DNA of 64,000 nt from Cyanidium caldarium (GCA_026184775.1 JANCYW010000003.1:1-64000); one strand, 5' to 3'. Counted from the first letter of the stretch, positions 46,724 to 56,930 are shown. Notes: a model not told the origin generated them from the letters alone. Numbers and translations are program-made.

Positions 46724-47132
46724 GGCGTCCGAAGTCAGCGGGACCGGGGTTACACAAATAGTTCAACAAGGGATCAGTCGGAGAACTCAGGGACTGTGGG
46801 CCAGCTATCGAGCCGCATATCGCGTGGATGGGTGCAGCGTCTGCTGTAATGGACATAAAGGGATAACTTGCGGCAAGAATTGAGGGTGCTGCGCGTCTGG
46901 CGGTGCCCACCAGCGCACCGACGAACTCCCAACACGAGGGCCAGCGCACGAACCTCTCGCGGCCGATCGGGGGATTTCGGGCACCACGGACCGTTACAAA
47001 TTTTTGAAAGCCCGGCAACGCCTGTCGACGTCATACTTCCTCCGCCTGAACTTTATACGACTTCACCGGCGTGTTCTCCTTCCCATCTTCATCCCGCAGC
47101 AGCAGCTTTTTCCAAACTACCCGCCCGCCCTC
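46724..47132. other. Intergenic region with AAGGGAT motifs
   Basis: About 410 bp between two + strand genes, so it holds the psbQ' 3' end and the kinesin promoter. AAGGGAT occurs near 46767 and 46859. A TTTATAC element lies near 47049, about 80 bp before the kinesin ATG. I found no tRNA-like fold. Confidence 0.4.
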
Positions 47133-49622
47133 ATGAGCAACCTGCAGTGCCCAGTGAATCGGAGTCGCGCGCCGCCGTCGCGCCTGAAACCGCCCACCAA
47201 ACTCGAGTCACCGACGGCGGCGCCTTGCGCAAGCGCTCTGTTGCAGCCGCCCCGAGCTCGAGATGAAAACCGCGCCCCAGCCAACGGCGCCAGCGCCCCG
47301 GCGCCTCCCACGTCACCTGCCAACCCAGTAACGGCGCAGGTCGTGTCCGAGGCGCGCACACGCTCTTCACAGCTATCGTCGTTTATGCAGGAAACACAGC
47401 GACGTATGGAGGAGCAGGAGCGGCGACTGCAGTCTATGATTCGGCACCAGCAGCAGCAGATGGCGTCGGGGCCCGTGGCCGCCTCCCGCAATGGTAGCAG
47501 CGGCACCGTGGCCGCCGAGCTGGAGGCGCTGCATGCGATGATCACCTCGCAAAAGCACCTTATCGATACGCTGCAGTTGGAAAAGGCCCAGGTGAGCAAC
47601 GCACTGCAGGCGGAACGACTATCGAAGCAAATGTTGGACAATGAGGTGACGCAGCGCAAGGCGCGCTGGGAGCAGGCGGAACAGCGCCTGCTGGAGCTGG
47701 AACGGCAACTGGCGGAGGAGCGAGCGCGTGCCCGCGGGCCCACCGAAGAGGAGGTGGCGCGCCAGCGCGCCCTGGAGCGTGACTGTGCCGAGCTGGAGCA
47801 GGCACTCGCCGCCGAACGCCACCAGCACCAAAAGACGATGGAGGAGAACGAGGCGGAGGTGCGCCGTGCACGCCGTCTCGCGGAGGATGAGGCGGATGCG
47901 CGGCTGCGCCAAGCCACCCGCATGCTACAAGATGGCGTAGAAGAGGCGCGCCGCAGCGCAGAGACGGCACATGCCCAGCTCGCCCAGGCCGAAACGAGGG
48001 CCACGCAACTGCGAGCGCAATTGACTGAACACGAGGCGGCGGCAGCGCGTTCTCGCCAGGCCATCGAGCAGCTGGAGGCCGATTGTCAACGACTACAGCG
48101 CCAGACGGACGATTTGCGCGCCGCGCTGCAACGCGAGCAAGACGAGCGCGGCCGCGTCGAATCCGAGCGTGACGCCGCCCGCGCCGACGCCACGCAGCTG
48201 CGCGCCAGCTGCACCAGCATGCAGAACGCGTTGGCGGCGGTGCAGGCGGAGAAGGCGGCGCTCGAGTCGAGCGTGGGCACGCACCAGCGACGGGTGCAGG
48301 AGCACGCCGGGGAGATCGACGAGTTGCGCGCGCAGATCAAGCGCCAGCTGCGGAGCATCGCCGAGATGGAGGACCAGGCACGCGAGGACGAGCGCGCCCG
48401 CCGCGAGCTGCACAACCTGGTGCAAGAGCTGAAGGGCAACATTCGAGTGTTTTGTCGCATACGACCGCTGCTCGATGTCGAGCGCGCCACCACCCCCGAG
48501 AACCTGTTCCAGCCGGTGGCGCGCTCCCGCGGCCGCGGCCTGGAAGTGTATGCGCCCACGGAGGATGGTGCTGCAGGCGCTGGCAAAAGCCGCCCGGGTG
48601 GTGGCGGTGGCGGGGAGTGTCCGGCGGCGCTGCTACCGCCGACCCATGCTGCGGTCAGCTCGAACGCGGAGCGGCCGCGTTGGGCGTTTCAGTTCGACCG
48701 CGTGTTCGATGCCGCGTCCACGCAGTCGGATGTGTTCGAGGAGATCTCGCAGCTGGTGCAGAGCGCCTTGGACGGCTACAAGGTGTGCATTTTCGCGTAC
48801 GGCCAGACCGGCAGCGGCAAGACGCACACCATGCTCGGCGGCGCCGATGACCCGGGCATGATCCCGCGCTCGGTGCAGCAGGTGTTCGAGCATGCCGCCC
48901 GCCTCGCTGAGCAAGGATGGCAGTTTACGTTCCACGCGGTGTTTTTGGAGATTTACAACGAGCACATTCGGGACCTGCTCGCCAAAGACGCTGGAACGGC
49001 CAGCGCGGCGCCGGACGGTGGCGACAGCGCCGGCAACAGCGGCACTAGGTATGTCATCAAAACCGACCCGCAGACCGGCACCACGTTTGTGTCCGACTTG
49101 CGGCTGGTGCCGGTGCGTACGCCGGCCGATCTGCAGCGCCTGCTGGCGAGCAGCGCGCGCCACCGCGCCACCGCCAGCACGCTGATGAACGAGCGCTCGT
49201 CGCGCTCGCATTCGGTGTTCCGCCTGTACATCCGCGGCGACAACACCGAGCAACAACAACACACTTATGGTCTGCTGAATTTGATCGATCTCGCCGGCAG
49301 CGAGCGCCTCGCGCGCAGTCACAGCCAAGGTGACCGCCTGCGCGAGACGCAACACATCAACCGCTCGCTGAGCGCCCTCGGAGACGTCATCGCCGCCCTC
49401 GCCAACCGCGACAAGCACGTGCCGTTCCGCAACAGCAAGCTGACACACCTGCTGCAAGACTCGCTTGGCGGCGACTCCAAGACACTCATGTTTGTGAACA
49501 TCAGCCCGTCCACCGAGAGCTTCCCGGAGACGCTCTGCAGCCTGCGCTTCGCGGCCAAGGTGAACGCGTGTGAGATTGGCACCGCCCAGCGGACACAGCG
49601 GATATCCTTCCGAGAAGGCTAG
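47133..49622 (+). CDS. Kinesin-14, C-terminal motor (Ncd/KAR3 type)
   Basis: An 829-residue minus-end-directed kinesin. The tail (1-85) is Pro/Ser-rich; residues about 85-430 are nearly continuous coiled coil rich in Glu, Arg, Gln and Ala. The neck motif ELKGNIRVFCRIRPLLDVE (about 430) marks the kinesin-14 class, in which the motor follows the stalk. The motor (about 433-825) has the P-loop GQTGSGKTHT (about residue 557), switch I NERSSRSHSVF, switch II LIDLAGSERLARS and the microtubule-binding HINRSLSALGDV helix. A Gly-rich insertion sits near 490. Role: spindle organisation, probably cross-linking and sliding microtubules. Start: ATG at 47133; an upstream in-frame ATG at 47004 is less likely. 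Confidence 0.95.
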   Translation: MSNLQCPVNRSRAPPSRLKPPTKLESPTAAPCASALLQPPRARDENRAPANGASAPAPPTSPANPVTAQVVSEARTRSSQLSSFMQETQRRMEEQERRLQSMIRHQQQQMASGPVAASRNGSSGTVAAELEALHAMITSQKHLIDTLQLEKAQVSNALQAERLSKQMLDNEVTQRKARWEQAEQRLLELERQLAEERARARGPTEEEVARQRALERDCAELEQALAAERHQHQKTMEENEAEVRRARRLAEDEADARLRQATRMLQDGVEEARRSAETAHAQLAQAETRATQLRAQLTEHEAAAARSRQAIEQLEADCQRLQRQTDDLRAALQREQDERGRVESERDAARADATQLRASCTSMQNALAAVQAEKAALESSVGTHQRRVQEHAGEIDELRAQIKRQLRSIAEMEDQAREDERARRELHNLVQELKGNIRVFCRIRPLLDVERATTPENLFQPVARSRGRGLEVYAPTEDGAAGAGKSRPGGGGGGECPAALLPPTHAAVSSNAERPRWAFQFDRVFDAASTQSDVFEEISQLVQSALDGYKVCIFAYGQTGSGKTHTMLGGADDPGMIPRSVQQVFEHAARLAEQGWQFTFHAVFLEIYNEHIRDLLAKDAGTASAAPDGGDSAGNSGTRYVIKTDPQTGTTFVSDLRLVPVRTPADLQRLLASSARHRATASTLMNERSSRSHSVFRLYIRGDNTEQQQHTYGLLNLIDLAGSERLARSHSQGDRLRETQHINRSLSALGDVIAALANRDKHVPFRNSKLTHLLQDSLGGDSKTLMFVNISPSTESFPETLCSLRFAAKVNACEIGTAQRTQRISFREG

Positions 49623-49875
49623 TGAGTAAAAGAGAGTTGATCGTCCGGATGGACCGGGAGTGGTGCGAGAAGCGGTTGACGTGCCGACCGAGACGTCCTC
49701 CCGCGAAAGTGGCCCTCCGCCGGCAGGTGCTCAGCGCATCGATTTTCTGCAAAGCACAACGACCACGTCCGCGTCGGACGACGGGCGCACTTTCGGTTTG
49801 GGACAGCGGTCACCGCCTCGGTGTGTTCCCCTCCTTTACTGGAAGGTTTCGCGGGCCCTACACACGGACAAACCG

Positions 49876-50658
49876 ATGCGAGAGGATAGCGCAGCTCGGA
49901 AATCATCCTCGCGTTCATCCTCCGTTGGCAACACCTCCCGCCGTTCTTCGTTGCGGCAGCGGCTGCGCGGTCTGGACCGCCTGCTGCAGTGGCCCGGGCT
50001 GGACGAGTCGGCGCGCGTGCACAAGCAGCGAGAGCGGCAAGCGTTGCAGTCGGAATATGAAGAGCGGCGGCGAGAGCGTCGTGAGCGGCAAGTGTATTTG
50101 CGGTACAAGAGGGTGCGCTTCTTCGAGCGACGCAAAATCGAGCGGGCGCTGCACGCGCTGGAGCAGCGCGTGGCCGCCGGCGAACACCTGGACGCTGACG
50201 GCCGACAGCGCCTGGAGCAGCTGCAACGGGACTGGCGATACGTGCGGCACTTTCCACGGGGCGAAAAGTACGTGGCGTTGTATCCCTCGGGCGGGCACAC
50301 GGAGGCGTCGCGCGCCGCCGTCGAGCGGTGGCGAGAGGAGATCGAGCAGCACCGGGAGGTTGCATCCGAGGAGGTGAAGCAGAGGGGCCAAACGTTTAGG
50401 GATAGGAAGAGCGACCGAGCGTTGGTGGCGTCTGACGAGTTTTTGGTGCCTGCCGTCTCCGCGGATCAGCGAGGCACCCTGCACGGCATTTGCCAGGACG
50501 CGCCAAACGACGATGCAAGCCTGGAAGAGCAGGTGCTGGTGAGGCGTTGGCGGGATATGATAACAGCTCCCGAGGCCCGTTCCGGGCCGGATGATGTCAA
50601 CGTCCCGCTCCATGCCCACGGTCGGCGCACCCGCGGCAAGCGCCGTCGCATCCAGTGA
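49876..50658 (+). CDS. EFG1: Efg1-like rRNA processing protein
   Basis: A 260-residue basic, helical protein of the Efg1 family, nucleolar factors needed for early 18S rRNA processing. The core (about 25-150) has LRQRLRGLDRLLQWPG, a charged helix with KQRERQALQ, YLRYKRVRFFERRKIERALH, which contains the family's RFFERRK motif, and YVRHFPRGEKYVALYPSGG, matching its Tyr-Val-x2-Phe-Pro and KYVALYP ends. The C-terminus is disordered and ends in a Lys/Arg cluster (RRTRGKRRRIQ), a likely nucleolar localisation signal. The first true ATG is 49876. It follows the kinesin gene on the same strand and converges on Elf1. Confidence 0.85.
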   Translation: MREDSAARKSSSRSSSVGNTSRRSSLRQRLRGLDRLLQWPGLDESARVHKQRERQALQSEYEERRRERRERQVYLRYKRVRFFERRKIERALHALEQRVAAGEHLDADGRQRLEQLQRDWRYVRHFPRGEKYVALYPSGGHTEASRAAVERWREEIEQHREVASEEVKQRGQTFRDRKSDRALVASDEFLVPAVSADQRGTLHGICQDAPNDDASLEEQVLVRRWRDMITAPEARSGPDDVNVPLHAHGRRTRGKRRRIQ

Positions 50659-50748
50659 TGTGGAGAGCAGACCAGAGGCTGTGGCCCGCCCGGACCACGG
50701 CGATAGCCTGAACCACCGCGCCGTGCCCGCGGCTTCCCCCTAAACATC

Positions 50749-51021
50749 TCATCGCTCCTCGCGCACCGTGTTCACCTCTTCGATAGCGTCCATCCACTCC
50801 GAAAACACATCCACCGGCTCACTGAGCGCGTGGATCTCGCACTGGTACCGCGCGCCACAGGTGACGCAGCTGAGCACGCCGCGCATCGGCACCGACGACC
50901 GCTGCATGGTCACCGACACCGATTTTAGTTGGTGACAGAACGGGCAGTCGAAAGTGGTGTCCAGCCTGGGCACTATCGCTTTGGTGACTGGCTTTTTGGA
51001 GGACTTCTTCCGCTTCCCCAT
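50749..51021 (-). CDS. ELOF1: Transcription elongation factor 1 homologue (Elf1/ELOF1)
   Basis: A 90-residue zinc protein that travels with RNA polymerase II through chromatin. A basic N-terminus (MGKRKKSSKKP) is followed by the zinc site: CPFC (about residue 26) and CVTC (about 52), two CxxC pairs 22 residues apart. The C-terminus (ALSEPVDVFSEWMDAIEEVN) is the typical Elf1 acidic helix. Length equals that of plant and animal homologues. The ATG at 51019-51021 is chosen because the basic tail starts exactly there. Divergent from Wee1, sharing about 290 bp. Confidence 0.96.
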   Translation of the reverse strand: MGKRKKSSKKPVTKAIVPRLDTTFDCPFCHQLKSVSVTMQRSSVPMRGVLSCVTCGARYQCEIHALSEPVDVFSEWMDAIEEVNTVREER

Positions 51022-51313
51022 CCTCGCAGAGGCACTTCCCGAGCGTCTGCCCTCCCGCCTCAGCGTGTGCGACCGGCTGGAGAGCGTACGCAGAAGAACG
51101 CGTTCAAGCATCGCCCGCTCTCTTCTCCGTTGCTCGCCGCGGCGTTTCGAGCGATGGCGCGCACTCGGACAGCGGAGCGGCCGGGACGGCGCTGGCCCAC
51201 AGCCGTGCGCCTGGTGGACGCGACAAGGCGTAAAGCGGTACACCGGGCGACATGAGTTGGGATCTGGGACACTCTCCCCTAAAGTCGAAGGGTGTTCAAC
51301 GGTAACGTGCAGG

Positions 51314-53524
51314 ATGGCGGCAGCGTCGAGCTCGCGGCGGGCCAAGACCCACACTGCTAGGGTGCGCTCCACTGGCGGGAAGCGCGGGGCGTCGCGACTG
51401 GGGCTGGCCCAACGAGGTCGCACGCCCTCACCGGCGCCATCTTCACCGTGTGCAGTCGCCCAACGGTTGACGCGGTCGGCGCGCGTTCGGGTGATGGCCG
51501 CGCGCGAAGCAGAGGCGTCGGGAGTGGAGGCGCGCGCGGACACAACACACGGAGAGGCTATGGCAAGCGACGGCGCCGAGGGAACCCGAGGTGGGGAGGC
51601 GGGCGGATCGGTGCGCCAGACCACCATCCAGGAGATGTTCCGACGCGGTGCTGTCGAGGCGCCCCCGACGACGACCGCGCAAGTCGAGGCGCCGCGAGCG
51701 CCGCAGCCCACGCAGCTGTATCTGCCGCTGGAATGGGCCAACAGCGAGCGCACCGAGAACTTGGCGCCGACGCCGATACCGTGCACGCCCGACCTGGGCG
51801 CAGTCACCGAGTCGCAGTCGTGGATCGACCCGGCGTCGTTTCGCACGCCGCGCTACGGTGGCGTGGGCGCTTGGGCTGGCAACGATGCTATCGCGCCTTG
51901 CGGCAACGCACTGGACACCGCATGGCGCAACCCGCCGCGGTCACCGTCGCCGGTGATGAAACGACTGCACGCCATTCAAGCAACCGCAGCAGCGGCGGCG
52001 CGTGCAAGCGACGCTCAGGGAAACGGTCTGCGGCCGCCGCTGAAACACTTGCAGCCGCAGCCGCTGGCGCTGAACGCCGTCGATGGCCAGCCAGACGTGG
52101 AAGAAGCCTCGCAGCTGAGCATCCAGGCGGGCGGCACGCAATCGACCCTTGTGTCGCAAGACACCGCCGCCATGTTGCAGGCGCGTCGACGTGCTGTGCA
52201 AGGCGCTCGCACCAGGGGCGGCGTTGTCACCCGCATTGCTTTCAGTCAGGTAGCGGACCGCGACGTGAAAGCGGCACCGGAGACATTGCAAGATGCCCCG
52301 GTGAATCGTGAAGGCGCCTCCGCCGGCGTTCGACGCGTGGCCCGCCAGCTCTGCATGCCTGACGGCACGCAGGGCCACGACGGCACCGCCGATGCCACCG
52401 CCCCGGCCGAACAGATGGCGGTGGAGTTTTCCGAGGCGCAACTCGATGACGTGCCCGCCGACACCGACGCCGCGCGGGCCACCTGCGAGACGCCCATTAA
52501 CCCGTACCTCCACGGGCTGGTGGCGCTCTCCCCCGGCGGACGCGGTCGTGCGGCGCTGAAACGACGAAAGCAGCTGCTGGGTGCCAATGCCACGCAGTCG
52601 TCCTCCCGATATCTGGACCACTTTGACGAGCTGAAAGTGCTCGGCACTGGTATCAAAGGGTTGGTGGTGAAAGTGCGCGACCGTCTGGACGGTTGTCTGT
52701 ACGCGGTGAAAAAGACCACGCGCCCGCTGGTGCACCGTGCCGAACGCCGCGAGGCGCTGCGCGAAGTGCACGCGCTGGCGGCGCTCGGCGAGCACCCGCA
52801 TATCGTGCGATACCATACCGCCTGGTTCGAGGAGCAGCAGACCAAGCTGTATCTGCAGCTGGAGTATTGTGACGGCGGCAGCCTGAGCCACGGGGCGCGA
52901 CACCAGCGCCTACCGCACGGCGGCCGGTTGCCGCTGGCGGAAGTGGAGCGGGTGTTCGAGCATATGGCGCTGGCGCTGACGCACTGCCATGCACACGGCA
53001 TGGTGCATATGGACGTCAAGCCGGATAATATGTTGTGTTGCCGACGGCGGACGCTAGTGGCATCGGGAGAGACTGTCCGAGATGCGCGCACCGACGATCG
53101 GGCGGTGTTCAAACTGGCCGACTTCGGTCTGGTGTGCCGCTCCAACGGCTCCGACTATGCGGGCAACGAGGGCGACTCGCGGTATTTGTGCCAGAGCATG
53201 TTTCGCGATGGTGCGCGCGACGACCTCGCCCCGGTAGATGTGTTCGCGCTGGGCATATCGGTGTACGAACTGGTGACCGGGCGCGCGCTGCCTACCAGCG
53301 GCGAGGAGTGGCGCGCGCTGCGCGCGGGACAACTGTGCCATTTGGACGCGCTGGATGTCGAGCAAGCGACGCCCGAAGAGCGTAACGCACTGGCGTTTCT
53401 CTCAACGTGGATTCGGGCGTGCATGCGTCCGGTGCCGGCGTCGCGTCCGTCGGCGGCCCAGCTGGCGCACGCGTTTGCCACGCATCGACAAGAACGGATG
53501 GCGCGGCAGTTGGTAGCGAGATGA
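51314..53524 (+). CDS. WEE1: Wee1-type cell-cycle kinase
   Basis: A 736-residue protein with a C-terminal kinase domain (about 436-725) of the Wee1 class, which inhibits CDK by phosphorylating its ATP loop. The Gly loop is degenerate (LGTGIKGLVVKV). RLDGCLYAVKK holds the ATP-binding Lys. LREVHALAALGEHPHIVRYH and TAWFEEQQTKLYLQLEYCDG are strongly Wee1-like. The catalytic loop is HMDVKPDNM (about 565) and the metal-binding DFGLV lies near 602. The N-terminal 430 residues are disordered with many Ser/Thr-Pro sites, as expected of a CDK-regulated protein. A short motif near residue 100 (RQTTIQEMF) resembles a PCNA-binding PIP box. First in-frame ATG used. Confidence 0.9.
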   Translation: MAAASSSRRAKTHTARVRSTGGKRGASRLGLAQRGRTPSPAPSSPCAVAQRLTRSARVRVMAAREAEASGVEARADTTHGEAMASDGAEGTRGGEAGGSVRQTTIQEMFRRGAVEAPPTTTAQVEAPRAPQPTQLYLPLEWANSERTENLAPTPIPCTPDLGAVTESQSWIDPASFRTPRYGGVGAWAGNDAIAPCGNALDTAWRNPPRSPSPVMKRLHAIQATAAAAARASDAQGNGLRPPLKHLQPQPLALNAVDGQPDVEEASQLSIQAGGTQSTLVSQDTAAMLQARRRAVQGARTRGGVVTRIAFSQVADRDVKAAPETLQDAPVNREGASAGVRRVARQLCMPDGTQGHDGTADATAPAEQMAVEFSEAQLDDVPADTDAARATCETPINPYLHGLVALSPGGRGRAALKRRKQLLGANATQSSSRYLDHFDELKVLGTGIKGLVVKVRDRLDGCLYAVKKTTRPLVHRAERREALREVHALAALGEHPHIVRYHTAWFEEQQTKLYLQLEYCDGGSLSHGARHQRLPHGGRLPLAEVERVFEHMALALTHCHAHGMVHMDVKPDNMLCCRRRTLVASGETVRDARTDDRAVFKLADFGLVCRSNGSDYAGNEGDSRYLCQSMFRDGARDDLAPVDVFALGISVYELVTGRALPTSGEEWRALRAGQLCHLDALDVEQATPEERNALAFLSTWIRACMRPVPASRPSAAQLAHAFATHRQERMARQLVAR

Positions 53525-53827
53525 CCGAAAACGGGAACAGTAAAGTGACATGGGGATGTAGACGGGGAGCCGATGTATCAACGAGGCACAGAAGACACGG
53601 ACGGATACGTATGCATGGTCCACGCCACACTGAACCGTAAAGCGTGGGTGTATCCCTTGCGGTGCCGGACCCGTTGCCGGTTGGGCAGTGCGCCCAGCGC
53701 AGAACCCGATACGCCCTGATTCGTTTAGGGAATCCCTTATTGCCCGCACACCCCGACGCGGCCCCGCGGGTGCCCGACCCCCCACGGATGGTTCCACGCG
53801 CCCACTCCATCACGTGCCTTTTCGTGC
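53525..53827. other. Intergenic region upstream of COQ2
   Basis: 303 bp. Contains ATCCCTT near 53650 and TCCCTTATTG at 53733-53742, about 90 bp before the COQ2 ATG. The second motif recurs upstream of the last gene of the window. No RNA gene is seen. Confidence 0.35.
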
Positions 53828-54955
53828 ATGCCTTGGCAGACGCATTGGCAGGCATGGCGGGCGCGCATCCGGCCGTACGCCCAGTTGTCACGGTGGGAGC
53901 GACCGATCGGTACGTGGTTGCTGCTGTGGCCGGGTGCGTGGAGCGTCGCTTGGGTGGGCGGCGGTGGGAGCGTGTCGCGGCCACCGTCTCCCGTCGACGA
54001 CAACGTCTCGCCGCCGCCACGATCAACGTCCAGCACCCCATTCGGTGACTTGGGTTTACAGGCGGCGTTCGCTATCGGCTCCGTGCTCCTCCGCGGTGCC
54101 GGTTGCACGGTGAACGATCTGTGGGATCGCGACATCGACCGACGCACGGACCGCACCCGCACGCGGCCGCTCGCCTCGGGCGCCCTGAGCGTGCGTCAGG
54201 GACAGCGCTGGGCGCTGTGGCAGTGTGTGGCCGCCGCCCCGGTCCTGGCGTATATCTCGTGTGCGCCATCTTCGTCTGCGCCCGATGCGCATCGCGTGTC
54301 CGCCCACCGATCGGCAACCGACGCCGTCTCCCTCCAGTGGCCTACCGTCTACATTGGCATCGCATCGCTCATCCCGCTCACCGTGTACCCGCTGGCGAAA
54401 CGCTTCACCATGTGGCCGCAGGCGGTGCTCGGTTTGACGTTCAACTGGGGCGTGTGGTTGGGCTGGTCGGCGGCATCCCCGGGCGGCCGGGTGTATCTGC
54501 CGGAGGCGCTCCCGCTGTACGCCGCAGGCTGGTGCTGGACCATGGTGTATGACACGATCTATGCCCATCAGGACAAGCGCACCGATCGTCTGATCAAGGT
54601 GGGCTCCACGGCGCTGCTCTTCGGGGATGCGCGCACACGACCGTGGTTGATCGGCTTCACCGGGCTGTTCGCCGCGTGTCTCACCACGGCCGGGGTGCAC
54701 GCGCAGCAGCCGTGGCCATACTATGCGGGGGTGGCCGGCGCCACCGCGCATCTGGTGTGGCAGATTGCGACAGTGCGCCTGAACGAGCCGGCGGACTGCA
54801 TGCGCAAATTCATCAGCAACCAGTGGACGGGCGCGTTGCTGTTCGCCGGCATTGTCGCCGCGAACGCCTGGCGACAGCGAAGCACCAGCATGAGAGCGAG
54901 TGAGCAAGAGCCCCGAGACGAGAAGTCGTCTGCGGCAACGTCCGTGATCGGGTGA
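53828..54955 (+). CDS. COQ2: 4-hydroxybenzoate polyprenyltransferase (COQ2/UbiA family)
   Basis: A 375-residue integral membrane prenyltransferase that attaches the polyprenyl tail to 4-hydroxybenzoate in ubiquinone synthesis, in the inner mitochondrial membrane. The N-terminus has the COQ2 opening YAQLSRWERPIGTWLLLWPG. Both Asp-rich, Mg-diphosphate-binding motifs are present: NDLWDRDIDRRTDRTRTRPL (from about residue 96) and YDTIYAHQDKRTD (from about 241). Around eight hydrophobic helices follow the usual spacing. A Ser/Pro-rich loop (about 48-70) and another near 150 are insertions relative to shorter homologues. Ends 10 bp from the converging eIF2A stop. Confidence 0.94.
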   Translation: MPWQTHWQAWRARIRPYAQLSRWERPIGTWLLLWPGAWSVAWVGGGGSVSRPPSPVDDNVSPPPRSTSSTPFGDLGLQAAFAIGSVLLRGAGCTVNDLWDRDIDRRTDRTRTRPLASGALSVRQGQRWALWQCVAAAPVLAYISCAPSSSAPDAHRVSAHRSATDAVSLQWPTVYIGIASLIPLTVYPLAKRFTMWPQAVLGLTFNWGVWLGWSAASPGGRVYLPEALPLYAAGWCWTMVYDTIYAHQDKRTDRLIKVGSTALLFGDARTRPWLIGFTGLFAACLTTAGVHAQQPWPYYAGVAGATAHLVWQIATVRLNEPADCMRKFISNQWTGALLFAGIVAANAWRQRSTSMRASEQEPRDEKSSAATSVIG

Positions 54956-54965
54956 CGTTGTTCCC

Positions 54966-56741
54966 CTACGTGCTCGGCGCATCGGAGGCGGTGGAGCGTT
55001 TGCGCGCTTCCCGCTCTTTCCGCTTGCGATTCTTCAGCTGTGACTTGGTGAGCGTGTGGCTCGGCTCGACTTTGCGGGGCGCCTCATGCTCGTGCAGGCG
55101 AAAAGCGGGTGCCGCCGCCATCACCCCCTCATCCGCCGCTACGCCGGGCACGCTACCCCGGCCGGCCCGCAAATGCGGCGGGATATACGCACCGCGCTCC
55201 GCATTCCCCGCTTCTCCATTCCCGTGGGAGCCACGCTCACGCTCTCGCAGCGCTTGCAACACCCGCGGCGATGCCGGCCGATCCGGATAGGTGTTCTCCG
55301 GCACCGGCCGCCACTCCACCTGGTACAACCAGTCGGGGTGAAAGCGCCGCTCGAACACGCAGCGCCCGTCGTACCCGAACACCCGCAACCCGTTGTCCAC
55401 CTTCATGCGCGGATGCGTCACCGCGGTCATGAAATATCGGGAACACGGTGACCACGCCCAGGCGGTGGTGCACTCCGCCTGGAACTCGCCCAACACGCGC
55501 TTCTTGTTGCGGTCCCATATTTGCACCGGACCCGGCAGGTTGCCAAAGCCGGCCAGCGCCAAGAAACGCCCGTGCGGCGACCAGCAGACGCGATTGCGCG
55601 AGCCGGTGCCAAACTCGAAGGTGGCCGCACCGCGCGCATGATATAGGGTAGCTCGCGCCGGCGCGTACCCGTGCACGATGATAAACTCGCGTCCGTTCGG
55701 TGCCCAGGCCACGTCGTGAATGGGCCCGTCCGGCATGGCGGTCTCGGGCGCGTCGGCGACCAGCGACAGGTAGTGAACGCGCGACTCGCCGTAATACGAC
55801 TTGCCGCTCGGATCGTCATCGGTGCTGGTCTTCACCAGTAGCACCGGAGTCGTAGCGCCGGGCGTTATGCGCGGCGACCAGTAAAACTCGGCGTCTTGAA
55901 CGCGAAAAAGAGACCGGCTGACCAGCGGCTCCAATGACGCGTTATGGTGGCCGACGCCGGGGAATGCCGTCGAGGCGCCGGATACAGTGGCGGTGAAACT
56001 GCCCGGATACGAGAACACGAGCAAGCGGGCCGGTGTGCTCTGGGTGCTCTGCGCCGAAAAGGCGGCGAGGTAGTGGGTGGGCGGCGGCGAACCGTCTGAG
56101 GAGATCCCGATGTTGGCGGCAGGAACTGCGCACGGCGCCACAGCGAACGACTGCAGGCCTGGCACTCGCAATCGGGCCACGTACCCGCGCGCTAGTTCGG
56201 TTCCGACATACGCTCGTATTTCTGGCCCGGCGGCATGAAACATCAGCGCCTCGTCGGCGGTCCACTGTACAGCGGTGGCAGCGCGTGTCGATGACAAGCT
56301 GGACGACAGCGTCAGCACCGGCTCGCCCACGGCCGCTCGATAGATTCGTACTCGCGTGCCGCAATCCCGCTGCTGCTCGCGCACCCGCGCAAAGGTCGCG
56401 ACAAACGTGCCGCGCGGAGAGAAGCGCGCGTCGACGTTCTGTTCGGTGGCCGACGCCGATTCATCACTGGACTCCTCGCTGCCTAGCACCGCCACCGCCT
56501 CCAACTCACCACCTGCGCATCGATATACCCGAAAAACGCGACTCGTCGCGTCCAAAACTAGCAGCGCATCGCCGGCTGGCGGCGCATACCGAAACAGCGC
56601 GGCGCCTCGCAGCACGCTCGCCTCGTCGCCCACCGACTCGCCATCTGCTTGACGCAATCGGATCCTTCCCAGCACGCTCTTACTCGCATAACCTACCTCC
56701 AGGCACGCTGTTGCGCCCGCAGCTGGATCGCCCGCCTCCAT
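54966..56741 (-). CDS. EIF2A: Eukaryotic translation initiation factor 2A (eIF2A)
   Basis: A 591-residue beta-propeller protein that can deliver initiator tRNA independently of eIF2. The C-terminal half of the propeller carries the best-conserved blocks: PIHDVAWAPNGREFIIVHGY, ATLYHARGAATFEFGTGSRN, WSPHGRFLALAGFGNLPGPV, IWDRNKKRVLGEF, WSPCSRYFMTAVTHPRMKVD, NGLRVFGYDGRC and LYQVEWRPVP. The tail has the YIPPHLRAG motif and a basic KSQLKNRKRKEREARKR segment, both typical of eIF2A. The ATG at 56741 is the only sensible start; the upstream open frame is the shadow of the neighbouring gene. Converges on COQ2. Confidence 0.94.
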   Translation of the reverse strand: MEAGDPAAGATACLEVGYASKSVLGRIRLRQADGESVGDEASVLRGAALFRYAPPAGDALLVLDATSRVFRVYRCAGGELEAVAVLGSEESSDESASATEQNVDARFSPRGTFVATFARVREQQRDCGTRVRIYRAAVGEPVLTLSSSLSSTRAATAVQWTADEALMFHAAGPEIRAYVGTELARGYVARLRVPGLQSFAVAPCAVPAANIGISSDGSPPPTHYLAAFSAQSTQSTPARLLVFSYPGSFTATVSGASTAFPGVGHHNASLEPLVSRSLFRVQDAEFYWSPRITPGATTPVLLVKTSTDDDPSGKSYYGESRVHYLSLVADAPETAMPDGPIHDVAWAPNGREFIIVHGYAPARATLYHARGAATFEFGTGSRNRVCWSPHGRFLALAGFGNLPGPVQIWDRNKKRVLGEFQAECTTAWAWSPCSRYFMTAVTHPRMKVDNGLRVFGYDGRCVFERRFHPDWLYQVEWRPVPENTYPDRPASPRVLQALRERERGSHGNGEAGNAERGAYIPPHLRAGRGSVPGVAADEGVMAAAPAFRLHEHEAPRKVEPSHTLTKSQLKNRKRKEREARKRSTASDAPST

Positions 56742-56930
56742 AGTGGGCGTCTCGGAGACAAGCCGAAACAGCCACGCGCACACACCGCCGCGCGCTCTCC
56801 GTGTCGGGCGGGCGCGGGTGTCGCCTCGGTCTGCGGCTTGACCCTCCACGCCGCCCTCCGCTTCCCCGAGGCAACGCACCAACACGGGAGGCTCTGGGCA
56901 TCTCTTTGTGTAGCGACACTGATCTCCTCT

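Noticed and set aside
46724-47132. Possible tRNA gene near the AAGGGAT motifs
   Set aside because: No B-box and no cloverleaf could be drawn by eye; a covariance-model search that allows introns or permuted tRNAs would be the proper test.
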